Source of the DNA: DAOMOD01 sp964526035
Lineage (GTDB): Bacteria; Pseudomonadota; Gammaproteobacteria; Xanthomonadales; BPKI01
Assembly: GCA_964526035.1 (NCBI GenBank)
Contig: CAZGKE010000032.1
Span: forward strand, 1 to 26,605
Length of the DNA: 26,605 nucleotides
Reading direction: 5' to 3'
Shown here piece by piece: positions 10,470-16,541 of the stretch. The first letter of the stretch is position 1. Every line of letters begins with the position of its first letter. The notes beneath the pieces are model-generated. The model saw only the letters and a list, made by a program, of their open reading frames with translations, did no database searches and was not told where the DNA came from. A program made the position numbers and the translations under genes.

Positions 10470-11093
10470 ATGTTCACCGGCATCATTTCGGCGCTCGGCC
10501 TTCTGTCCTCTCGCGAGTCCATGGGCGGTGATCAGCGCCTGTGGATGACGACGCCGGCCGGCTGGCTCGACGGCGTGCAGGTTGGCGACAGCATTGCGGT
10601 ATCCGGTGTCTGCCTGACGGTGGTTCTGCGGGACGGGGACCGCTTCGCCGCCGACGTCTCTCGCGAGACGCTCGGCCTGACTACGCTGGGCGCGCTGCGC
10701 GAAGACGCCCTGGTCAATCTGGAGCTGGCGCTGCGCCTGTCGGACCGCCTCGGCGGCCACCTGGTCAGTGGTCATGTGGACGGTCTCGGCGAAGTCGTGG
10801 CGGTGGTCGACGACGCCCGCTCGCAGCGCTGGACCCTGCGCGCGCCGGCCGCGTTGATGCGTTACATCGCAGCCAAGGGTTCGATCACCATCAACGGCGT
10901 CAGTCTCACCGTCAACGAAGTCGACGGCCAGACCTTCGGCGTCAACCTCATCCCCCACACCCTCTCGCACACCGACTTCCAGCAGCGCCGCGTCGGGGAC
11001 GCGGTGAATCTGGAGGTGGATGTGGTGGCGCGGTACTTGGAGCGGCTGCTGGGATCAGGGATCAGGGGTCAGGGGTCAGGGCTTAGGGCTTAG
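10470..11093 (+). CDS. ribE: Riboflavin synthase, alpha subunit
   Basis: Dismutates two 6,7-dimethyl-8-ribityllumazine molecules to riboflavin, the last step of the pathway. The 207 residues begin with the diagnostic MFTGII. They hold two related beta-barrels: SIAVSGVCLTVV (41-52) in the first and SITINGVSLTVNEVD (138-152) in the second, with GGHLVSGHVDG (95-105) between. The C-terminal trimer helix ends at about ARYLERLL. The last 13 residues (GSGIRGQGSGLRA) and the TAG are encoded by the heptamer repeat that begins at 11051, so the natural end of the protein has been replaced or extended by repeat DNA. This gene is called ribC in some Gram-positive schemes and in E. coli. Confidence 0.95.
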   Translation: MFTGIISALGLLSSRESMGGDQRLWMTTPAGWLDGVQVGDSIAVSGVCLTVVLRDGDRFAADVSRETLGLTTLGALREDALVNLELALRLSDRLGGHLVSGHVDGLGEVVAVVDDARSQRWTLRAPAALMRYIAAKGSITINGVSLTVNEVDGQTFGVNLIPHTLSHTDFQQRRVGDAVNLEVDVVARYLERLLGSGIRGQGSGLRA

Positions 11094-11098
11094 GGCTT
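11051..11098 (+). repeat. G-rich heptamer repeat, left arm at the ribE end
   Basis: Seven GGG or GGGG runs at a strict 7-base pitch (units GGGATCA, GGGGTCA, GGGCTTA), ending at the assembly gap. The first six units are translated as the tail of RibE, and the ribE stop TAG (11091-11093) lies inside. Units drift gradually from GGGATCA to GGGCTTA. The right arm beyond the gap has the complementary sense. The regular G-runs could form a G-quadruplex on this strand. Confidence 0.9.
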
Positions 11099-11198
11099 NN
11101 NNNNNNNNNNNNNNNNNNNNNNNNNNNNNNNNNNNNNNNNNNNNNNNNNNNNNNNNNNNNNNNNNNNNNNNNNNNNNNNNNNNNNNNNNNNNNNNNNN
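11099..11198. other. Assembly gap (100 N)
   Basis: Exactly 100 N, the usual placeholder for a scaffold join of unknown size. It begins inside the heptamer array, so the array is probably what broke the assembly. True length and content are unknown. Anything said about the ribE-ribBA interval, including absence of a riboswitch, excludes this part. Confidence 0.98.
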
Positions 11199-11360
11199 GG
11201 GATGGACAGTCGGAGCGCCGCGACCTGGGCACGATGACCGGAAATGTGCCAGTAGATGTCGCCTGACCGAACAAGCCGCAAGGGCGCCGCCCCTCATCAC
11301 CGTCCTTGCCAGTTGCCGCACCGGCTACACTACATGGCCGCTGCGGGGCTGCCGGCTGTT
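11199..11360 (+). other. Unassigned segment between repeat arms upstream of ribBA
   Basis: About 160 bases of normal-looking sequence with no supportable gene. I see no conserved FMN riboswitch core in it. TTGCCA (11306-11311) followed by TACACT (11326-11331) resembles a sigma-70 pair, but the 14-base spacer is too short for a confident promoter call. It could be the loop of the inverted element and could also carry a local promoter for ribBA. Confidence 0.35.
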
Positions 11361-11455
11361 CCCTAGGTCCTAGGCCCCAAGCCCCAAGCCCCAAGCCCCA
11401 AGCCCCAAGCCCCAAGCCCTGGACCAAAGACCCTAGGCACTGATTCCTGATGCCC
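11361..11455. repeat. C-rich heptamer repeat, right arm upstream of ribBA
   Basis: Six perfect CCCCAAG units occupy 11375-11416. Flanking degenerate units continue in the same 7-base phase through the ribBA start codon. Read on the minus strand the units are CTTGGGG, the counterpart of GGGCTTA in the left arm (about 18 of 21 matching over three units). The outer part, ending near 11455, mirrors the ATCAGGGATCA units where the left arm begins. The element therefore spans from the ribE C-terminus to the ribBA ATG. Confidence 0.85.
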
Positions 11456-12544
11456 TTCTCGCCCATCCCCGAACTGCTCGACGATATCCGTGCCGGCCGC
11501 ATGGTCGTGATCCTTGATGACGAGGATCGCGAGAACGAGGGTGACCTGATCATGGCGGCCAGCAAGGTGCGGCCGGAAGACGTCAACTTCATGGTGCGCC
11601 ACGCGCGCGGCCTGGTGTGCCTGGCGCTGACCCGCGAACGCTGCCGACAGCTCGATCTGCCGCTGATGGTGCGCGACAACCGCTCGCAGTACTCGACCAA
11701 TTTCACCGTGTCGATCGAGGCCGCCGAAGGTGTCACCACCGGAATCTCGGCCTACGACCGGGCGCACACCATACGCACCGCGGTCATGCCCGATGCGCGT
11801 CCTGACGACCTGCACCAGCCCGGCCACATCTTTCCGCTGATGGCGCAGCCCGGCGGCGTGCTGGTGCGCGCCGGTCACACCGAGGCCGCGGTCGACCTTG
11901 CCGGCATGGCCGGACTGGAGCCGGCCGGCGTGCTGGTGGAGGTCCTCGCCGAGGACGGCACCATGGCGCGCCGACCGCAGCTCGAGGCGTTTGCTGCCGA
12001 GCATGGATTGAAGGTGGGCAGCATTGCCGATCTGATCCACTTCCGTCAGCAGAACGAAAAGACCATCGCGCGCGTTTACGACGAACCTGCGCAGACCAGC
12101 TTCGGTCCGTTTCGCCTGGTCGGCTACCGCGACCTGATCGGCCACGAGCTGCACTTCGCCCTGGTGCACGGCGAGCCGCGCGCGGATGCGCCGGTGCTGG
12201 TCAGGGTGCACGTGAAAAATCCACTGTCCGACGTGCTGCATCTTGAGCGCGAGGATCTGGGCGTGCCCTTGAGCGCTGCGCTGAAGCAGGCCGCCGCCGC
12301 CGACTGCGCCGTGGTGGTGGTGCTCACCCAGCGCCACGATGCCGACGATCTGCTGCGCCAGCTGATGGCCGAGCCGGCGGCCCCGCAGCGTGGCCACGAC
12401 TGGCGCAGGCACGGCCTGGGCGCACAGATCCTGGTCGATCTCGGCGTGCGCCGCATGCGCGTGCTGGGCACGCCGCGGCGCTTCTCCGGCCTCGGGGGCT
12501 TCGGCCTTGAGGTGGTAGAGTACGCCGATCCCGCAACTCCCTGA
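11450..12544 (+). CDS. ribBA: 3,4-dihydroxy-2-butanone 4-phosphate synthase with degenerate GTP cyclohydrolase II domain
   Basis: The N-terminal half (about 1-205) is RibB, which makes the four-carbon unit of lumazine from ribulose 5-phosphate. It has DDEDRENEGDLIMAA (23-37, Mg-binding and catalytic Glu/Asp), GISAYDRAHTIRTA, GHIFPL and RAGHTEAAVDL. The C-terminal half aligns with GTP cyclohydrolase II (FGPFRLVGYRDLIGHELHFALVHG, VLVRVH). It lacks the three zinc cysteines: the ECLTGD position reads KNPLSD, the RCDCG position reads REDLG, and the RQEGRNIG loop is lost. The 364-residue protein is thus RibB plus a dead or repurposed partner, as in the RibBX variants known from Proteobacteria. A separate RibA should exist elsewhere. 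No clear ribosome-binding site precedes the ATG, which lies at the end of the heptamer repeat. Neighbours carry the rest of the pathway. Confidence 0.93.
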   Translation: MPFSPIPELLDDIRAGRMVVILDDEDRENEGDLIMAASKVRPEDVNFMVRHARGLVCLALTRERCRQLDLPLMVRDNRSQYSTNFTVSIEAAEGVTTGISAYDRAHTIRTAVMPDARPDDLHQPGHIFPLMAQPGGVLVRAGHTEAAVDLAGMAGLEPAGVLVEVLAEDGTMARRPQLEAFAAEHGLKVGSIADLIHFRQQNEKTIARVYDEPAQTSFGPFRLVGYRDLIGHELHFALVHGEPRADAPVLVRVHVKNPLSDVLHLEREDLGVPLSAALKQAAAADCAVVVVLTQRHDADDLLRQLMAEPAAPQRGHDWRRHGLGAQILVDLGVRRMRVLGTPRRFSGLGGFGLEVVEYADPATP

Positions 12545-12564
12545 CCGGCTTCGCGAACCCACCC

Positions 12565-13029
12565 ATGATCCAGACCATCGAGGGCGGCCTCACGCCGCCG
12601 GCCGGGCGCATTGCGCTGGTCGCCGCGCGCTTCAACGGCACCATTGTCGAGGGCCTGCTGCGCGGCGCTCTCGAGGCGCTGAAGCGGCATGGCGTGGCCG
12701 ACGAGCGGATCCTGGTGGCCTGGGTACCCGGTGCCTGGGAGATTCCGCTGGCGGCTCAGAAACTGGCGGCGCGTGCCGATGTGTTTGCCGTGGTGGCGCT
12801 CGGCTGCGTGATCCGCGGCGAGACCTACCATTTCGAGCAGGTCGCCGATATCGCCAGCCGCGGGATCGCCCGCGTGGCGCTGGATTTTGCCAAGCCGGTC
12901 GCGAACGCCATCCTCACCGTGAACACGCAGGAGCAGGCCGAGGCCAGAGCCGCTCCGGGTCAGGGCAACAAGGGCAGCGAAGCGGCGCTCGCTGCCCTGG
13001 AAACCGCCAGTCTCCTGGACCAGTCATGA
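12565..13029 (+). CDS. ribH: 6,7-dimethyl-8-ribityllumazine synthase
   Basis: Condenses the RibB product with the RibD-derived pyrimidine to give lumazine, the RibE substrate. The 154 residues are normal length. Family motifs are ARFNGTIVEGLLRGA (21-35), the substrate-binding VPGAWEIP (54-61) and GCVIRGETYHFEQVA (80-94), with H89 the likely proton donor. The conserved GNKGSEAA comes near the end. The part before it reads NTQEQAEARAAPGQ, which keeps the E-QA-R pattern. It starts 20 bases after ribBA with no obvious ribosome-binding site. Its stop overlaps the nusB ATG as ATGA (13026-13029), the usual ribH-nusB coupling. Confidence 0.97.
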   Translation: MIQTIEGGLTPPAGRIALVAARFNGTIVEGLLRGALEALKRHGVADERILVAWVPGAWEIPLAAQKLAARADVFAVVALGCVIRGETYHFEQVADIASRGIARVALDFAKPVANAILTVNTQEQAEARAAPGQGNKGSEAALAALETASLLDQS

Positions 13030-13481
13030 ATCATCGTGCATCCCGTCCCGACGGCATCGATCCCGCTGCCCGCACCCGCGCCCGCCGCCGCGCGCTGCAG
13101 GCGCTGTACGCCTGGGAAATGTCAGGCAACAGCATCGGCAGCGTGCTCGAGCAGTTTGCCGAGGAGCGCGATGCCGGCATGGCCGACCAGGAATACTTCG
13201 AGGCCCTGGTGCGCGGCGTCGAACGCGATCGCGCCGCGCTGGACGCGGCATTGGCGCCGTACCTCGAGCGTGATCTGGACAGCGTCGATCCGATCGAGCG
13301 TGCGCTGCTGCGCCTGGCGGCGTTCGAACTGAGTCAGCGCCCCGACGTGCCCTACAAGGTGGTCATCAACGAGGCCGTGGAGAGCGCCAAGAAGTTCGGC
13401 TCCGAGTACGGCCATACCTTCGTCAACGGCGTGCTGGATCGACTTGCAGCCGCGGTCCGCAGCGTGGAGTACCGTGCCTGA
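13026..13481 (+). CDS. nusB: Transcription antitermination factor NusB
   Basis: An all-helical RNA-binding protein that with ribosomal protein S10 binds boxA in rRNA leaders and supports antitermination. The 151 residues carry the N-terminal Arg-rich helix (ARTRARRRALQALYAWEMSG, about 16-35) and the C-terminal signature DVPYKVVINEAVESAKKFG with FVNGVLDRLA, both characteristic of NusB. The ATG is fixed by overlap with the ribH stop. It overlaps the thiL GTG start by 8 bases, continuing the coupled row ribH-nusB-thiL-pgpA. Confidence 0.98.
   Translation: MNHRASRPDGIDPAARTRARRRALQALYAWEMSGNSIGSVLEQFAEERDAGMADQEYFEALVRGVERDRAALDAALAPYLERDLDSVDPIERALLRLAAFELSQRPDVPYKVVINEAVESAKKFGSEYGHTFVNGVLDRLAAAVRSVEYRA
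13466..13469 (+). promoter_or_regulatory. Ribosome-binding site supporting the GTG start of thiL
   Basis: GGAG four bases before the GTG at 13474. The same frame is open from a TTG at 13444, but the extra residues do not resemble ThiL and lack such a site. Confidence 0.6.
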
Positions 13482-14427
13482 GTTCGAGCTGATCGAGCGC
13501 ATCCGTGCGCGCGCCGGCAGCCGCAGGGACGTCGTGCTGGGCATCGGCGACGACGGCGCGATACTCGATCCACGTGCCGGACAGCAGCTGGTTGCGGTCG
13601 TCGATACGCTGTTGTCCGGCGTCCATTTCCCGGTCGACAGCCGGGCATCGGACATCGGCTGGAAGGCGCTGGCGGTGAATCTTTCCGATCTTGCCGCGAT
13701 GGGTGCCGAACCTGCCTGGGCGCTGCTTGCGCTGACGCTTCCGGACGATGATGCGGAGTGGCTGGAGGCGTTGCTTGATGGCTTTCTCGAATTGGCAGCG
13801 GCGCACAACGTGGCCTTGGTGGGCGGCGACACCACGCGCGGACCGCTGGCGCTGTCGGTGCAGCTCACCGGCTTCGTGGCGCCCGGCCAGGCGCTGTTGC
13901 GCAGCGGCGCGAAAGTCGGCGATCGCATCTGGGTGACGGGTACATTGGGCGACGCGGCAGCCGGACTCGCGGATTGGGCGCCGACCGCAGCCGACATGCC
14001 GGACGCCCATTGGCTGCGTGAACGGCTGTGCCGTCCCACGCCGCGCGTAGCCGCAGGCGTTGCGCTGCGCGGGCATGCCCATGCCTGCATCGACATTTCC
14101 GACGGCCTGGTCGCCGATCTTGGCCACGTCTGCACAGCCAGCGGCGTCGGCGCCGAAATCGATAGCACTCACCTTCCGACGTCCGCCGCAGTTGCGCGAC
14201 TGCCCTTGGCCAAGCGCCGGGCTTTTCAGCTTGCCGGGGGCGACGACTACGAGCTGCTGTTCACCCTGCCCGCCGCCCTCGACGCAAACGAGCTGCTGCG
14301 TCGCGAAGTGACGGCCACCGCCATCGGCCACGTCGTCGCCGGGTCCGGGGTGCGCGTGGTGGACGAGACAGGTGCGCCCATCCCCATCGAGCACGGCGGC
14401 TACCGGCACTTCGGGGCGGATGCATGA
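13474..14427 (+). CDS. thiL: Thiamine-monophosphate kinase
   Basis: Phosphorylates thiamine monophosphate to the diphosphate cofactor with ATP. The 317 residues start at PEFELIERIRARAG, the typical N-terminus. Mg/ATP motifs are LGIGDDGAIL (22-31), AVVDTLLSGVHFP (41-53), WKALAVNLSDLAAMGA and LVGGDTTRGP. ACIDISDGLVADLGH and GGDDYELLFT in the C-terminal half complete the PurM/AIR-synthase-like fold. The GTG start has a ribosome-binding site and overlaps nusB by 8 bases. The pgpA start overlaps the stop as ATGA. The nusB-thiL-pgpA order is conserved across Gammaproteobacteria. Confidence 0.97.
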   Translation: MPEFELIERIRARAGSRRDVVLGIGDDGAILDPRAGQQLVAVVDTLLSGVHFPVDSRASDIGWKALAVNLSDLAAMGAEPAWALLALTLPDDDAEWLEALLDGFLELAAAHNVALVGGDTTRGPLALSVQLTGFVAPGQALLRSGAKVGDRIWVTGTLGDAAAGLADWAPTAADMPDAHWLRERLCRPTPRVAAGVALRGHAHACIDISDGLVADLGHVCTASGVGAEIDSTHLPTSAAVARLPLAKRRAFQLAGGDDYELLFTLPAALDANELLRREVTATAIGHVVAGSGVRVVDETGAPIPIEHGGYRHFGADA

Positions 14428-14894
14428 GCAAGGCCCGCGTCCTGCTCGGCCATCCCTGGGGTTGGCTGGCGACCGGCTTCGGCAGCGGCCTCGCGCCAAA
14501 GGCACCTGGCACGTTCGGCAGCCTGGCGGCGATCCTGCCGTGGCTGCTGCTGCGCGAGCTGCCGCTGGTGCTGATCCTGGCCGTGATCGCGGCCACCTTC
14601 GTGCTCGGCCTGCTGGCATCGGAGTGGGCGATGCGCAAGCTTGGCAGCGACGACCCGGGCTGCGTGGTGATCGATGAATGGGTCGGCCTGTGGATCGCCC
14701 TGCTGGTCGCGCCGCCCGGCTGGCCGTGGCTGCTGGCCGGCTTTGCGCTGTTCCGGCTGTTCGACATCCTCAAGCCGTGGCCGGTGGGATGGCTGGAGCG
14801 CAGACTGGACGGTGGCCTCGGGGTGATGGTGGATGACGTCGCGGCCGGGCTGATGGCGGCCGCCGTCCTGTTGCTGGCCGGGATTTGGGTCTAG
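14424..14894 (+). CDS. pgpA: Phosphatidylglycerophosphatase A
   Basis: An inner-membrane phosphatase that converts phosphatidylglycerol phosphate to phosphatidylglycerol. The 156 residues are family length. Motifs are the N-terminal FGSGLAPKAPGTFGS (19-33), the hydrophobic segment PWLLLRELPLVLILAVIAAT, DPGCVVIDEWVG (77-88, with the acidic catalytic residues) and LFRLFDILKPWPV (109-121), followed by a last membrane segment. It is the end gene of the coupled run from ribH. Its stop TAG (14892-14894) is the first point of a 162-bp inverted-repeat element, whose left terminus begins at base 14893. Confidence 0.96.
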   Translation: MSKARVLLGHPWGWLATGFGSGLAPKAPGTFGSLAAILPWLLLRELPLVLILAVIAATFVLGLLASEWAMRKLGSDDPGCVVIDEWVGLWIALLVAPPGWPWLLAGFALFRLFDILKPWPVGWLERRLDGGLGVMVDDVAAGLMAAAVLLLAGIWV

Positions 14895-15054
14895 TGGCCT
14901 GTAACAGCCATTTCGGCAGCGTCTGAGCACGTCTGACGTGCCGGTGCTGCGTTGCTCGTCGTCGCCATAGCGCTGCTATGCCTCCTCCTCACGCCTTGCC
15001 CCAACCCGCCATCCGTTACTCAGTCCACTACCGAAATGGCTGCTACAGGCCACT
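14893..15054. repeat. MITE-like element with 24-bp terminal inverted repeats
   Basis: Termini 14893-14916 and 15031-15054 are inverted copies with 23 of 24 matches (mismatch at 15043). The 162 bases contain no gene. The middle holds CTGCGTTGCTCGTCGTCGCC (14947-14966) and a small hairpin CATAGC-GCT-GCTATG (14966-14980). The same 20-base string recurs at the window end (26586-26605), and in both places it finishes 75 bases after a TAGTG. The size, the termini and the second copy suggest a non-autonomous mobile or dispersed element. No target-site duplication is visible. Confidence 0.75.
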
Positions 15055-15057
15055 GGA

Positions 15058-15076
15058 GATCGGGACTCGGGACTCG
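15058..15076 (+). repeat. Short heptamer repeat remnant
   Basis: Two CGGGACT units in tandem immediately after the inverted-repeat element, with the same 7-base pitch as the larger arrays in this window. No complementary arm is seen nearby. Confidence 0.5.
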
Positions 15077-15103
15077 TTGTGCTACAGCCGAGCGCACTCG
15101 CAG

Positions 15104-15532
15104 CTACGGGGATTGCGTGTTTCTCGGGCGGTGACCGCTGGGTTGCAGGATGTAATCGTCGACGCGCCAGTCGCCGTTCGGCAGTCGATGCAGCAGGAGG
15201 TATTCGGACTGCGGGCCGAGAAACTCTGATTGAAGAATGAAGAGCAGGCTCAAACCACCTCCCCGCAAGACGTTGACGCCGGACAGCCGTCGATCATGCA
15301 AGGTGCCGGCGCTGCGGCGCAATTCTGCGATGTCGGCACTGCCTTCGCCGAGCAGGAGTGCCTGCTTCAGCGTACCGCCCGTCATGGCCATGCACTCGCG
15401 CGGTTCCCCTCTGTCGAGACACTCGACGAACAGCTCGGCGCGGGCCCTCGCCTCGACAAAGCCCCGGTAGTCCCGGGCGAACCCGGGTCCAGCAAGCGAC
15501 AGCGCTGCAGTCAGTACCAGGAACCGGATCAT
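15104..15532 (-). CDS. Small exported protein of unknown function
   Basis: A 142-residue protein I do not recognise with confidence. Residues 1-19 (MIRFLVLTAALSLAGPGFA) form a signal peptide with likely cleavage before RDYRG, so it is probably periplasmic. The mature part has two Cys (C38, C47) and ends in strands LSLLFILQSEF, YLLLHRL and NGDWRVDDYILQ, an arrangement reminiscent of NTF2-like domains such as DUF4019. This is only a resemblance. The ATG at 15532 has a strong AAGGAG site (15542-15547) 9 bases upstream, which rules against longer in-frame starts up to 15751. The gene lies between the 162-bp element and a REP sequence, with no obvious functional partner. Confidence 0.75.
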   Translation of the reverse strand: MIRFLVLTAALSLAGPGFARDYRGFVEARARAELFVECLDRGEPRECMAMTGGTLKQALLLGEGSADIAELRRSAGTLHDRRLSGVNVLRGGGLSLLFILQSEFLGPQSEYLLLHRLPNGDWRVDDYILQPSGHRPRNTQSP

Positions 15533-15791
15533 GTCGTCGTTCTCCTTGCAGGGAATGCAACGCAGGGACTCTCGGGTCGCGCGCGGAGTTCCGATCAGGA
15601 GTACGTAAGCTCCGCTGCCGAAATCGTTCCCGGCCATGCCCTGGGTAGAAGCGGCGAAAGCCGCGATCAACGTTCCACCCGAAGCGCAAGATCGCAACTT
15701 TCGCAGCTCCTGCAGCGCGCGGCGTTGTGGGAGGGGCCTCAGCCCCGACATGCGCGCGGCACGAGCGAAGGGTTCACTGGGAACAGAGTGT
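15533..15791. other. Intergenic region with one REP unit
   Basis: 259 bases between two minus-strand genes. It contains the AAGGAG site of the small exported protein (15542-15547), a GCGGC-GAAA-GCCGC tetraloop hairpin (15651-15664) and a REP unit (15726-15749). No gene or confident promoter is seen. An open frame through it on the minus strand is an upstream extension of the small exported protein without family support. Confidence 0.6.
15726..15749 (+). repeat. REP-type palindromic unit, single copy
   Basis: A 24-base unit with a GGGGC-CTCA-GCCCC stem-loop (15733-15746), identical to the left half of the pair at 17990. It lies just downstream of the UDG-family stop codon (minus strand). No inverted partner is found within about 100 bases. 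Confidence 0.85.
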
Positions 15792-16367
15792 CTACAGGGC
15801 TTTCGCCACTACTGTGCGCAGCGCGGGCACCACCTCGGCCTCGAACCACGGGTGGCGCTTCAGCCATATCTGATTGCGCGGGCTCGGGTGGGGCAAGGGG
15901 AAGCGCCCCGGCAGATGGCGGCGGAAGTCGCGTACGGTTTCGGTGAGGTTGACGTCGCAGTCAGCGCCGAGATGGTAGATCTGCGCGTAGCGACCGATCA
16001 GCAGGGTCAGTCGCACTTGGCGCAAAAAAGGCGCGAGCTGCGGAAACCAGGTCGGCATGCATTCGGGTCGCGGTGGCAGATCGCCGGAGCGTCCACGTCC
16101 CGGATAACACATGCCCATCGGCACGATGGCGACGCGCGATTCGTCGTAGAAGGTATCGCGGTCGATGTCGAGCCAGGCGCGCAGCCGCTCTCCGGACGCA
16201 TCGTTCCAGGGAACCCCGGTTTCGTGCACGCGCGCCCCCGGCGCCTGGCCGACGATCAGGATCCGCGCCGTTTCCGACACGCGCAGGATCGGGTTCGGCC
16301 CCAGCTGAAGGTGCGCCGCACACAGGCGGCAGGCGCGGATGTCGGTGAGCAAGGTGGGGAGGGACAT
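15792..16367 (-). CDS. Uracil-DNA glycosylase superfamily protein, Fe-S cluster type
   Basis: Likely a base-excision enzyme acting on uracil or a related lesion. The 191 residues have four cysteines, C13, C16, C87 and C103, spaced almost exactly as the [4Fe-4S] ligands of family 4 uracil-DNA glycosylases. Motif 1 is GQAPGARVHETGVPWNDASG (40-59), where the usual GEAPG Glu is Gln and the pocket reads PWND instead of PFVG. Motif 2 is HPSPRNQIW (160-168), keeping the catalytic-loop His. These deviations place it in a COG1573-related branch often annotated only as 'UDG family', so substrate preference is uncertain. The start has only a weak ribosome-binding site. It stands alone between repeats and the FAD oxidase gene. 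Confidence 0.85.
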   Translation of the reverse strand: MSLPTLLTDIRACRLCAAHLQLGPNPILRVSETARILIVGQAPGARVHETGVPWNDASGERLRAWLDIDRDTFYDESRVAIVPMGMCYPGRGRSGDLPPRPECMPTWFPQLAPFLRQVRLTLLIGRYAQIYHLGADCDVNLTETVRDFRRHLPGRFPLPHPSPRNQIWLKRHPWFEAEVVPALRTVVAKAL

Positions 16368-16396
16368 GGATGGGGACAGGGGCGGGCCGAGTGGGG

Positions 16397-16541
16397 TTCA
16401 GGGCCTAGGGCCTGGGGCCTAGGGTAAAGCCGGGGGATTGCGACTATGGCTGGTGTACGGGCCAACGGAAATCGGGAACGCTTCGAAAGCTCATGACCGC
16501 TTCGATCTGCCGCCTCCAGGCCCTAAGCCCTAAGCCCTAAA
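16397..16541. repeat. Heptamer-repeat inverted element between the FAD oxidase and UDG genes
   Basis: Left arm 16397-16424 has four GGG runs at 7-base pitch (AGGGCCT/GGGGCCT). Right arm 16516-16541 has CCCTAAG-type units. Inverted matching over 26 bases is 21 of 26. The 93-base centre (16423-16515) contains nothing I can identify. The right arm holds the stop codon of the FAD oxidase (TAG read on the minus strand at 16532-16530). The element also occupies most of the space in front of the UDG-family gene, so any promoter for that gene must lie within or beside it. Confidence 0.82.

Noticed and set aside
11361..11420. CRISPR-like array
   Set aside because: Units are 7 bases with no spacers, and no cas genes are present.
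11199..11449. FMN riboswitch upstream of ribBA
   Set aside because: No recognisable RFN core in the sequenced part. The N gap hides an unknown stretch, so absence is provisional.
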